Assembly: GCF_918797505.1 (NCBI RefSeq)
Contig: NC_092795.1
Coordinates: 5,489,434-5,553,433, forward strand
Origin: Bemisia tabaci
Taxonomy: Eukaryota; Arthropoda; Insecta; Hemiptera; Aleyrodidae
DNA: 64,000 bases
Direction: 5' to 3'
In this document: positions 11,401 through 23,400 of the stretch, in pieces
How the letters are laid out: every line of letters starts with the position of its first letter
Position numbering within the stretch: the stretch's first letter is position 1
Notes under the pieces: generated by a model
Told to the model about the DNA's origin: nothing
The model's input: the letters and a program-made list of their open reading frames with translations, nothing else
Databases searched by the model: none
Translations under genes and position numbers: made by a program

Positions 11401-14400
11401 CCAAATTTTTTCCTTGGCAGCAATTCATCATTTCCCGAATGAAAGAACGTAACCCCATTCCAAGGTTGCAAAATTTACTCAAACAATTCAATTTACAAGA
11501 ATGTACCTGTGCAATTTTTTGTCCAAAACGTTTTTGATTTTTTTATAAGATCAGAATAATAATCAGAGAAATTTTTAGTTAGAAATTTCAAGATTTTTCT
11601 ATTAAAAACGCAATTAGCCAAAAATCAAAGCGTTAAAAACCTTATCCGCTAAAAACCTTACTAACAGTTAGTAAAACAGTTGTTTCAGCCAGCGGGTAGA
11701 ATGTCCCACCCTGTCGTCAAAAGCCTGTCGGAGACTTTTTGTTTGTCTCAGTTTTTTCCAGAATTTTTTGTGATATTTTCTTGATTGATATGCAGGAAAG
11801 TTACTAATTGCAATCTGCGCCTTCCCCCCAACATATTTTTCCCGACAAAGGGTCGTTGAAAAGTTTACGCACTAAATATATCCTCTTCCTCTTTACACGT
11901 AAAACGCTTTGAATTCGTTAATACAAACATTTAGTGCCGATTTTCTACTAGAACACATTGATGTTAATAAAAAAAAAGCCAAATGCAGGAATTGAGGGTA
12001 TATGTTCCTTGGTTGGTTCCGTTTTTTTAGGAGGCTACACATGCTTTACATTGTGAACTAGGTTTACATAGCTTCATACGAAGTGAAATACTAACAAATC
12101 TCGAGAATTCAGCGGCATAAATGTGAAAATTGGACGTATTTCTGTTAAATGGAACTAATTGAGTTCCTTTTGAGGATTTTAGAATCCCGGATAGCGCGTT
12201 CTGTCAACGTGAACTAAATACCATGGAAAAGTATTGCGAGTATAGGACGGAACGAGTATCGCGTTCCGCAACACCTGCCAATCCAAGCCCCCCTCTCCCT
12301 TCCTCCCCCGATGGCACTTAGTTCCGTTTGATAGAAATACGTCCAATTGAACCTTGCCATGAACTACAATGCTCACCGCTACAAGAAATTATGAATACAT
12401 AATAAAATATGTTGTCGGCACTGAAAATTTTAAGGTAGGTTTGTACCTACCTAGAGGTCAATCCTACATATTTAAATATCAATAAACGATGCTATGTGTA
12501 TTCTTTCAACTGGCAATTGGATGTTTGCACGGTATTCTTCATTAGCATTGCAGTTCAGACTCTTGTTTCAATTAAAATAATTCAGTTCAATCATGTAATA
12601 ACATGCGATTCAAACGAAAATCAGGCTATAACTGCTTAAGAATGTTTCAGAGAAACGGGACACCGGATCCGATAATGTTCAAAGTGAATCGGGGTCTGCG
12701 GAACCCCCAACTGGTTGGCGAAGTGATGGAATACAATCGAAGCAAAGCCCAAAAAGTTTGGTCGGCGGCTAAATGTAACGAGATCAGGGGCACCGACTCT
12801 ACCATCTTGCCATCTTTCGTCACCAAAGATGGTTTCGATGTCTTTGCCGCGGACTTTTGTCGGTAGTAAACGTATTATTTACACATAATTCTAAAGTTTA
12901 AGTTTATAATTTTACCGAGAAGTAGCTAGGAGATGGTGCAAAAGCTTCAACATCTCATACAACTATTCCAACTCCTATGTCGTTAAAGAGGTATCACATG
13001 TATTTGAAGGCGACTTTTTGAGGCACGTTCGAATGTCTTCAATCGGCAGCGACCATGCATTGGACTCTGAAAATACATGCGACTATTTCAAATCCTGTGC
13101 CATTAAAGAAGTATCACGCAGAATTGAAGGCAATTTGCGTGCGTTCGAATCTCTTTGATCTGCGGTCATGCATGCAGAGACAGTGCACTGGTCTCTGATA
13201 TCAAGGTCGTATCGGTTAGCCACAAGAAGACCGTGCATTCATTTCCGATAAGTAATGCATGCAGTTATTTCGACTCGTATGTCGTTGAGGAGGTATCAAA
13301 AATATTTTTCGATTAGACACTAGGCTTTGATTTTGAATATGTCTATCAACTCATGTGTCGTGAAAGAAGGATCACACATAATTAAAGGCGATTTCCTCAA
13401 TTATCATCATTAGACAAAATTTGGTATATGTCTTGAAAGTCGGAAAATCAATGAGAGTTTGGGGATGGGTCCTGAGATGAAATTAAAGAGAAAGGCTCAG
13501 GTCTGCTTTAAAGGAGTGTTACAGCAAGAAGAGATCAAAAATGAGAAATTTGTGACTCTTAAAATTTAGAAACCCTTTGACCCTAATTGATTTCGCTATA
13601 ATTAAACTATGAGTGAAAGATCCTCACCGTAAAATCTGTTTAATTTGCGCTTTTTCTCACATTTCAGGGTGATCAGTTCTAAGTTTGTGAGAGAGCTTGA
13701 TTACAAAGGCATCCCTGCTTACGAGTACACAGTTGATTTTGGCGATCCAGCCGACTCTGAAAAACACTGTTACTGCACCTCTTACGAAACTTGCCTCAAG
13801 AAAAATACTATAGATCTCACATTATGTGCAGGTAAGAGTAAGATCCGATATTCTTCGGCGTAAAAAAAGGGAGCGATAAGGGAGAAATGGAGGAGAGGAT
13901 AGAAAAGATACAAATAGAGCACAGTGGTCTTGATGCAAAAAAATGCGACAAAAATGTACCCAAACACGGTTTGCGGGGGGGTGAGTCTGTGGTTCGTTTG
14001 GACTTAAAATCGTGGAAAATCAAAATCTTGGCTGATCCTAATTTCAAGAAACCAAAATTTGAAATTTTCATGGTAAATGCAAGTATTCTACTGATTTTGA
14101 TCAGCTTTTGTGTATATATGTTCATGGAACCTGTGTTAATCGGTTCACGTTTTTATTCTTCGTTCAATTCATTTCGATTGAATACAAACCCTTTCGTTAC
14201 ATGCATGCTTTCTATCATACTCTCTTTTTAAACTGAACAGTTCGCCTTCTGCTGCGTCTGCAGCGACTGTTGTTACAAATATGTTGTGCGTGCTGATTAT
14301 AGCTCATTACATACTCGACTCTCTTAGGGCGTTTTATGTGCGCAAGTAGTGCAGTCCGTCGGAGAGGGAACGAAGTACGGATTGAGCAATCCATTCAATC

Positions 14401-17400
14401 TTAGCTCTGTTGTTCTCCAACAGGGTGTTCTACTTTTGCACATTAAACGCCTTCAGAGAGTCAAGTACGTAATGAGCTGAGATCAGCACGCACAACATAC
14501 TCTTAACAACAATTGCTGCAGACGCAGGTGAAGGCGAATTAAAAACAACCGTATAATACACTTTGAAAAACATTTTAGGTCTTTAATTAATATTGTTACT
14601 GATAGAACCCAATCATTGAATTTGACACGGAGCCACCTTAATATTTACTAAACACTCAGTATATTTTCCTTTAAAATATATTTCATTCATCAATATTAAT
14701 GGGAATATTCCATGCGGAGTGTGCAAACATTTCAAAATCCTGAGCTGAAAAACGCTGACTCCGCGAGTTTAAATATTAAAGCCAAACACAGAGCGGAGCG
14801 ACGTGCTGCTAGCGCTACGCGCGCACTGGCGCCTACAAACCTAACTGGGATACTTCACGCATTGCGCAATGCGTGAAGTATCCCTGTTAGGTTTGTAGGC
14901 GCCGATGCGCTGGTCGCCCGTGCCCGGCGGGCCGTGGCGCTTCAAGCAACTATTTCGCAACAGAGGTGTTGCACAATATCATACTGAGCTATAATCAGTA
15001 CGCACAATATATTCGTAACAACAATTGCGAATTGTTTAGTTAAAAAAAAGAGTATGATGGTAAGTATGCATGTAACGAAAGAGTATGTATTCGATCGAAA
15101 TGAATCGAACGAAGTATAAAAACGTGAACCAATCAACATAGATTCCAAGGACAAATAAATAAAAATTCTAATCGAAATCAGTAGAAAACTGGCATTCACT
15201 TTGAAAATTTCAAATTGCGGTATCTCGAAATTAGGATCAGCCAAAATTTTGATTTTTCACGATTATAAGCCCACACATACCTTAGACTCACCCCCTGCAA
15301 ACCGTGTTTGGGTACATTTCTGTCGCATTTTTTTTTTTTGCTTCAAGAGACCCGTCCTAGTTACGTTTGATGGAAAATTTTATTTTCGGGGATTTATTTT
15401 ATACTTCCTTTACGGACATTTTATAAGGCAGAAACAGTCTTTACTCTTTTTCGGCTGTTGATCTACCAATTAGGCTTTAGGTGACGCAATGAGCCAGACA
15501 AGTTGACTGATTTCCATTTGTTTGCAAAACAAAATGCCCAAAACGTTGTTCAATATCAACCTACTAGATGGATCAACAGTTGAATGTTAAAGCTTCAAAA
15601 GTAGAGGTTGCCACCGTTGCCAAGATACCAATGACGGAGGGTCTCTCTTTGTTTCTGGGCCTTGAAGGAGGAAAGATACGAAGGGGAAAAAGGTGAAAAG
15701 GGTGAAAAGGGTGAAAAGGGTGAAAAGGGGAAAGAGATCGGGTAGGGGGGGGGGAAGGAGGAAAAAAAGGGGGAAATATAGGAAAAGTGATGGTGAGAAA
15801 GAGGACAAAGTGGGCAAAAATGGAGGCAGCAAAAATGGGGGATAGTGGAAAATTTGAGAAAAAGAAAAAGAGAGACGCATGAAAAAGAGAAAACATGAAA
15901 AAAAGGAAATGATTTTAATTTTAAAAAAGAACGTTTAATTAAAAGCAGCAAGCGGACGACCAGTCTTCATTTCCCCGTTTGCGAATGCTATTTAGTAAAT
16001 AATATCGACTTTATAGCAACGTAAATTTTTATTTCAAAATTTTTTTTTGTCGCAACAATGAGTTTGAACCACAAACTTTAGACCACCACAAGTTCGTTTT
16101 CGTTTGACAATTTTAGATTTTATCATTCTAGAATGTTCACGGGGTACTTTCCAAAGCTCCGATATCAATAACTCAATTCGAGATTTTGAGGATTATGGTC
16201 AATGATCCTATGAACAATAATGCAGTGAGTGTTAAAAAGAACCAGTGGCGTGGCGTGCTTTGCGATATATCGATTGATGTGTCATTTAAACCTATGAGAC
16301 GGATCGATTGACAGGGTGTTCGCAACGAACTTCTTAATAATCGATTCTTTACTACGGATTCAAATGGGGAAGCATCGATAATCAATCATTCACGCCATGC
16401 CACTCAAAAGAACAGCTCTTGACCTCTGAAGCTATTTCTCATGAAATGTGTGATTCACGCTCCGTGTGATGATGATAGTTAGTGGTCACGACACCGACTA
16501 AAACGCGCCTTCAATCCTAAGAGATGCAACGTATCTGACATGTAACTGACCGCAACTCGGAAGCATCCGCAATACTTCAAAAACACCGGAGCAATATCGT
16601 GCTTTGGTTAATATTATCTTCGTCAACGCTACGATTAATGTGTTCGAAAATTTTTGTTACTTTACGTTATCGCTGGATCAGTCGAGTACGTTCTTTGAGT
16701 TGTATCGGAATAACCCACCAGTGACTTTATTTTTTCCTATGAGATATTTCGGCAGGTATGTGGTATGTGTTTATCTAAACACACAATTAAATTAACATGT
16801 CAGTATATCCTCACCTTCCAGCCGAAGTATCACAAGCGCCATGCGACGTTTAAAAATTCCGCCGCCATTTTTTTCTTTTACAGAGGAATTGTTAGTTGAA
16901 TCTAATTTAGAATTTCGCTGAATTTTATCGGCAGAGCAAAGAAACTTCAGTGAAATTTTTGGACAACTTTGTTGAACGATTTCTCTGTAAAAAAATTAAA
17001 TGGCGAAACATTTTAAACGTCGCATGGCGCTTGTGATACTTTGGCTGGAAGGTGACAATATGTGATCGATATCTTGGGCGTTCAACTATTGTGAAACTTT
17101 GAATTCTCCCCAGTTTGCCCCCAGTGAACGAACATGGCAACATGCACGAGTGGGGAATAACATTTTTGGATCGTTGCACGTCCTTTTTTTGTGCTAACCG
17201 ACGTAAATTGTTGAGTTAACTGTGTTTTGAATACATCATGTAATTCTTACAGATTATTTAAAGTAAGTACCCCTTTAAAATACGCCCGAATCACTCTGGC
17301 AACCCTTTCTACCGCAAATTTTGGAAAAAAACCGAAGTGTAAATTTGAATTTTACTGGTTTTTTTCTATTGATCATTCCGCAATCCTTAAAATGTAAAGC

Positions 17401-20400
17401 TGCTATAGCGTTTTCAGCCCTATACAATATTGGCTCAGGTTTCATATTTACTAATAGTTACAGCTTTAAACTCTTTTATTATTGATCTATCATGGATGCC
17501 TAACATAATTTATGGACGACTCTAACAATAAGATGAATTTTTTCAAAAAGTCATTCGAGGCAATTTACCAACTCCAGCTATCGTGACAAACATAATCAAA
17601 ATGCGTAGAACGGTGCAAAAAAGTAAGCGAGGCGGGATATATATAGGGCATCCCCAAGGCATATAACGTTTACTAAAATAAGATGAGCTTCTACCAATAA
17701 TAGAGGTTTTTTTTTTTTATTTTTTCCCCTCTTTTTGTGGCACAAGCCTCGTCACATTATCCCCCCTCCACCCCGACCGATGCATAAACAATATCGTCAA
17801 TACGTCGATGAGAGATTGTCGGGGATGAAATGTCCGGTTCCTGTCCTAAAAGGCAATCATCGAATTATGAAAATTCGACAAGGTTTTAAATGGATTCAAT
17901 TATGCAATAAGGAATCACTATCTCTGGCTCCTCCGTAAAAGCACCTTTCTGCGAAGGGGAATCAATGGCACAAAAGTCGTTTCTAAAATGAGCCAAAAAT
18001 AGTGATTTCTTATTGCAAATTGTAGTCTAACTAACCTTGAGTCGTACATTTAATTTCAAAAGGACATAAGCGGACAGCGCAGCTGGGAGGTAGTTTTTCA
18101 GGCCCTCTTGCTCTTGGTAGGACCAGTTTTGCGCTTTTGAACGTTTAAATTTTAAAAATGCCAAATATCGACTTACCAAGATCTGGCATCCGCGCTGACT
18201 GCACCGCGTAAAGCTGCATATTGCCGATAAAAAAATTGCAAGAGTCAGCTTTTCCCTCGGGAGGGGCTCCCGGTACGGGGAACGCAGCCCCCGACATGGA
18301 TTCTGAAGTGGGGGCGCGGACGCCGAGTCGTGGCCGTAAATCGTGCCCCCCCCATACCGGGCGGGGGGCTTTCCGGCGGAAATCCGGCAACCCCGCAACG
18401 CGGCTGATCGGCGAGTGTTTCCGTGCAGCCTGTCGTTGTTGATTTAGGATGTTTATTTGCCGAGCCTCTGCGGCCGTCCCTCCGAGGGGACAGGGACGCA
18501 GTCCGACGTCAACTCGATAATTTTTAATGCTACTAATAAGGATTTACGCGGGAAAATTCGATCGCTCAAAAATTGAGGTCAGCCTCAATCATGAATTTTA
18601 AATCGTGGAGTTAAAACCAACGAGCTCTGCTGCCCGGTAAATCTAAATATCCTCATTTGAACCGCATTTAGCAGAAAGGAACCAGGCCACATCGGTTATT
18701 TCCAATTTTAAGTGGACAATTTACGACGTCATGTCCAGGCAGTTATGCTGGTATGGACATGTGCGAAGAATGTCGGAGGAGAGGATGCCCAAACAAGTTT
18801 TGTGAACACCAAGGTGGGCAGCGGGCAGCCCCTGGGGGTTGGGCTTCTTGGTTGTCAGGTGTGGTAGCCCTGGGGAGGAGGGGGTTGGTCTCCTTGGATG
18901 TCAGGTTGGGCAGCCCCCGCAGGGTTGGGCTCCGTGGACGTCAAAGGGGGCAGCCCCTGGGGGTTGGGCTTTCTGGTTGTCAGGTGGAGCAGCCCCCCGG
19001 GGGGGGGGGGGTTGGTTTCCTTGGATATCAGGTAGAAAAACACGTATTACATTGCTGAAATCCGTACCCTGTTGCCTGACTGGGTCAATGATTTGCCTTC
19101 AATCGGCAGGGTATGCAAAATGACTGTCGTGACGCACGAATAGTGGTATTAGAATTTTGCATTAAGATTACACAGTGGGTTGAAGGCGCTCTTCTGTATC
19201 GTATCTAAGTGGCCCTGTACAACGATGTTGAGCAGAAATGTTCAGAATTTTGGAGTCTTCAATCGAGCCCGTAATTTTGAAAAATGCCCGAAGAACATTA
19301 TTGCACGTTCCAAGATTTTTTTTTCTAAGTCTTATTTAAAAAAAGATTGTCCAAACCCTCGGTTTAGATGGCTATTTTCAATGGCTGAAGTTTTTGACCG
19401 AACAACACATCACCGAGAGACTTTGTGAATTTTCCTTTAATATAAAGAATACATTCACAGAATTTCCAGTTAGATTGTTGTACAGTTTCCCGGCAAAAAA
19501 TACAAATAAAGGAAAATAAAGCGTGAGACGCGATGAGGCATTCGGGTGGTAACGCTGAGTCTCATTAAATTTGTCCAAATTTAAAGGCAAATCTATGATT
19601 TATTTGCTACATTTGCGGTCACTTTTGAACTGAATTTTTTCTCCGCTACGTCTCGATAACGTCACCTTCTGGCCAAAGAAGCGCCATGCAACGTTTTTAA
19701 AATTTCCGGCGCCATGTTTTATTGTTGAATTTGTTGGTTGAATTTATTTGAAAATGTCATAGAAGTTTATCGGCAGCACAAAGAAAACTCTGTGATGTTT
19801 GCGAACAGATGGCGCTGGTGATACTTTGGCCGGAAGGTGACGAAATCAGTGGCGTGGCGTGCTTTGCGATCTATCGATATTTCCCCATTTGAAGCTGTAT
19901 AATCGAATTTTAAGGTGTCCGCTGCGAACACCCTGTTTATCGATACTTTTCTATAGGTTTAAATGGCAGATCAATCGATATATTGCAAAGCTTGCCAAGC
20001 CACAGGACGAAATGCTGATTCTTGCGAGTTTTTGGGTTTCATGCACAAACGAGCGCAAAAGAGTCATTTTTTTCTGGCTCTAGTTTGTATGACGCAGCGA
20101 AACACGTGGAGCTAACACCGTCCGTGGAAAATAACAGGTGATCCGAGATCCTTTCAAGAGTATCGCGTCTCAGCCTCAGCTAACTTGAAAATATTCACGA
20201 GTCTCTCTTCACCTTCCAGGCGTTCCTTTCGTTGTGTCTATGCCGCACTTCTATCTCTCAGATCCAGAATACGTCAATGCGGTCGGCGGACTAAGTCCTC
20301 GCAAAGAAGAACACGAAGTTGTCTTCGTTGTTGAGCCCGTAAGTAACCACTCATCAAAGCATCGACCAATCAATTGGACTGATCACGGAGAAAAAAAACA

Positions 20401-23400
20401 GGGTTATTCGACGGTTACCACGGTAATAATGTCACACGGGATTCCACGGTAGTAGAACCGTGGATTTTGGTAACATTATTGATGAGCTCAGTAGCATAAC
20501 CATGCTCATAATAGTATGTCTGTGCCCACAGTAATATTACGGTGAACACAGTCATATCATCGTGCTCATCGTTACAAGAATCAAAATCCACGGTTCTCTT
20601 ACCGTGGAATCCCGTATGACATCACTACCGTTGTAACGGTAGAATATAACTGTGTTTTTTCTTTTCTCAGTGATTATTTATCAAATCAATTAATCGAAAA
20701 TCTATATTTTGAGGGGAAATTGTGATTGAATGAGCTTTTCTCTCTGCATTAGATTCCCAGTTATTTGGATGTTAATGCGCGTTGGCTGAAAATTCCAACT
20801 TGCTGTCTATAATCTCTATTTTTGTCGTAAAGTAGGTGTTTTTTTGTTTTCTCTGGTATAATCAATTATGTCTGATTTCAAAATAGCCTTCTAAGAGAAC
20901 ATATATTTTTGAGAGGGTTAGATGGTAACTAGAACGTACCAGGAATATATTCATTATTGGTCAACTTCATTGAATCGAATACCTTCCATTAAATCACATT
21001 GATTAAAATACAACCTATACATAAATAAGACATGGATTGGATCCGAGGTATTTTACGTGAATTTGGAGTAATACCTATAAAAAAATCCAGCAATATTATG
21101 TTTGAATTTACAGAAGTATGTGTTAATTTTTAAAACATTTCAGATGTCCGGCACTCCTACAATGGCCAAACGGAGGGTTCAGTTCAATATCATTTTATCT
21201 AGAAATTCTGAAATAACACTCCTGCATGATTTGAACGAGAAGCAAGTAATACTGCCGCTTTTTTGGGTCGATGAGGTACTGCCTTTATGTTCATGTATAG
21301 CCTACTTTGATTCATTCGTAGTGATCTTGAATTGAGTGGCTCGTATAGAACATGGCGCATTATAGAACTTTTTGCTAAATCCAGAAATACGCGTTTAAAG
21401 TTTCAAAATTAGATGGAGCCTTATGGCGGAGGAAAGTTCAAACTCACTTTTTTATACTTAAAAATCTGTATTTAGGCGTGCATTTCTCATAGTATATTTA
21501 TTGAGACTGGTTGAAATAATTAAGATCCCAATTTTTCTTCAAAAACTGCACTTATGCGCCTTGTCCTTCAAGCTCCTCAATTTAAAACTCATAACAACAT
21601 GGAAATGTTTTTTTGCAATTGTGGAATAAATCAATCGAAGTTCCAGTGAATAACAAATGATCATTAAGTTGAAAAATTATTTTTTATTTTAGATTATCGC
21701 TCTCCTTTATATTATGAAATTTCGATCGAAATGTGAACAGAACTTTTTATCGTGAATTTGTTGAAAATAAAATGATAAATGACCGCTCTAAGACAGTTAA
21801 GAAGATACCAATCTAGTCAAGAAGATTGAAAATTATATTAAAGTATATGAAGTTAGCAGACTGTGAAATTTGAATGCTATTCTCAGGTGTATAACAGTGG
21901 ATGTATCACGCTGTCTTCTCAAAGACCTTCGGACGAAAACCAGAGACATCCGAAATCTTATTGTATATCGCAAACAAATTGTAAAATCAGGCATTTTAAA
22001 CATCTAGGAAAATTAATAGTCAATTATTCTTCCTTGGATTGAAATTATGATTCTTTGCCTAATTTTAGACAAAATAATTCATTGCTCCTGCAAAAAATAT
22101 TCTCTGTAAAAATGTGGCGAGGAGATTTTTAGTTTAAACGATTTTTAGCTCCTGGACTAACAGTTATCTTCACGGAGAAAAAAGATTAGTGGCTGTGACT
22201 ATTTGTGGTTGGTAAAACAGGATTTAGTTTCACGCAACAGAAAAATTAGAAACTATTACTCATTGAGTTAGCGGCCTATGCTAACCCGAGTTGGTAAATG
22301 ATGATCTAGTGCTCCTAACTGGGACCGTGATACCACTTGACATACCGACTAGTCACAGAAACCCAACTCCTTCGCTCTCAAATTTACCAACCCGGAATAG
22401 TTGCATTGTCCACCACGTCAGGTTTGCTTACCTTGAAATATGGTAAACAAAGACAGCACTAAGTTGTATTTTACGACCAATCTGGAACTTTCAACATACA
22501 CTTATTTGAAGGTAATGCGTACTATGAAATAAGTTGCATTTCTAAAAAGAATTGGTGGGAGAATCAAATTCGAGATATTAATTCTGATGTAAGTAAATTT
22601 ATGTACACTCTAGTGACTTCTGCATTTCTTGCTTAAGATCCTAATAACAATTTTACTGATGTAGATAAGTATGTGTATTTGTTGTTTCCATGCTCCAATT
22701 ACTAATTACAAACTAAGAAGTTATACTTGTTCTTTTCTGAAAATGTTTCTTCAGATGGAAAAATTAGGTGTTTCCAGTGAAAACTAGTCAAAGTCAAGTG
22801 TTAGTTCAGAATTCGATCAGGCTCTATCCATTGAGTTCTTAAAGATTAAATTAAATAACAAAGAAAATAAAGTACCTGCGTAAATGAGCTAGATGAATTA
22901 AAAATAGCAAACAGTACAGTATTAAGTAAAAAAATTAATTAATTAATTAGGTAAAATAAAAATAAATTTAAAAAATCTACCTAATAAATAACAAAATTAT
23001 ATGAAATTTAGGCCTAAGCAAAAAATTGCAAGTAAATCGGTATGGATCTCATAATATATTGTACATCTTGGCGGAAAAATCTAAGTTGATTGCAGAAATT
23101 CTAGTTTTTCGACAAAATCAAAGTTATATGCCGATTTTTCGTCGCGATGATCATCGCTCGGTTTTAGCTTAATGCTTAGGGTTCTCGGCTAGTAGTAGGT
23201 AGGTTGTAGGTTCGAACCCCGACAAAGGTGAAAAAATAATGTCGCCAAAATACACTGGATTAGCCTCCGAGAGATTAATCTTTTTCATTTTTCACGGTTT
23301 CGGTGAGTTTAATTGTGCATAATCGTTTTATTTGGGGGAAAAGGGCTCTTTTCCAACACCTTCTGTTACAAGCCCCAGTTTTTGTGTGCCGCCAGATTGG

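Noticed and set aside
13887..14231. 114-codon plus-strand frame with a hydrophobic segment
   Set aside because: It lies in the left arm of an inverted element; the same frame appears in mirror image in the right arm (14942-15244), as expected for a palindrome rather than a gene.
15573..15951. Three overlapping minus-strand open frames
   Set aside because: They are produced by the polypurine tract (poly-pyrimidine on the coding strand) and encode low-complexity S/F/P/L runs.
18753..19123. Glycine/proline-rich frames on both strands
   Set aside because: They are read-through of the ~40-bp G-rich tandem repeat; only the short LINE remnant before it is meaningful.
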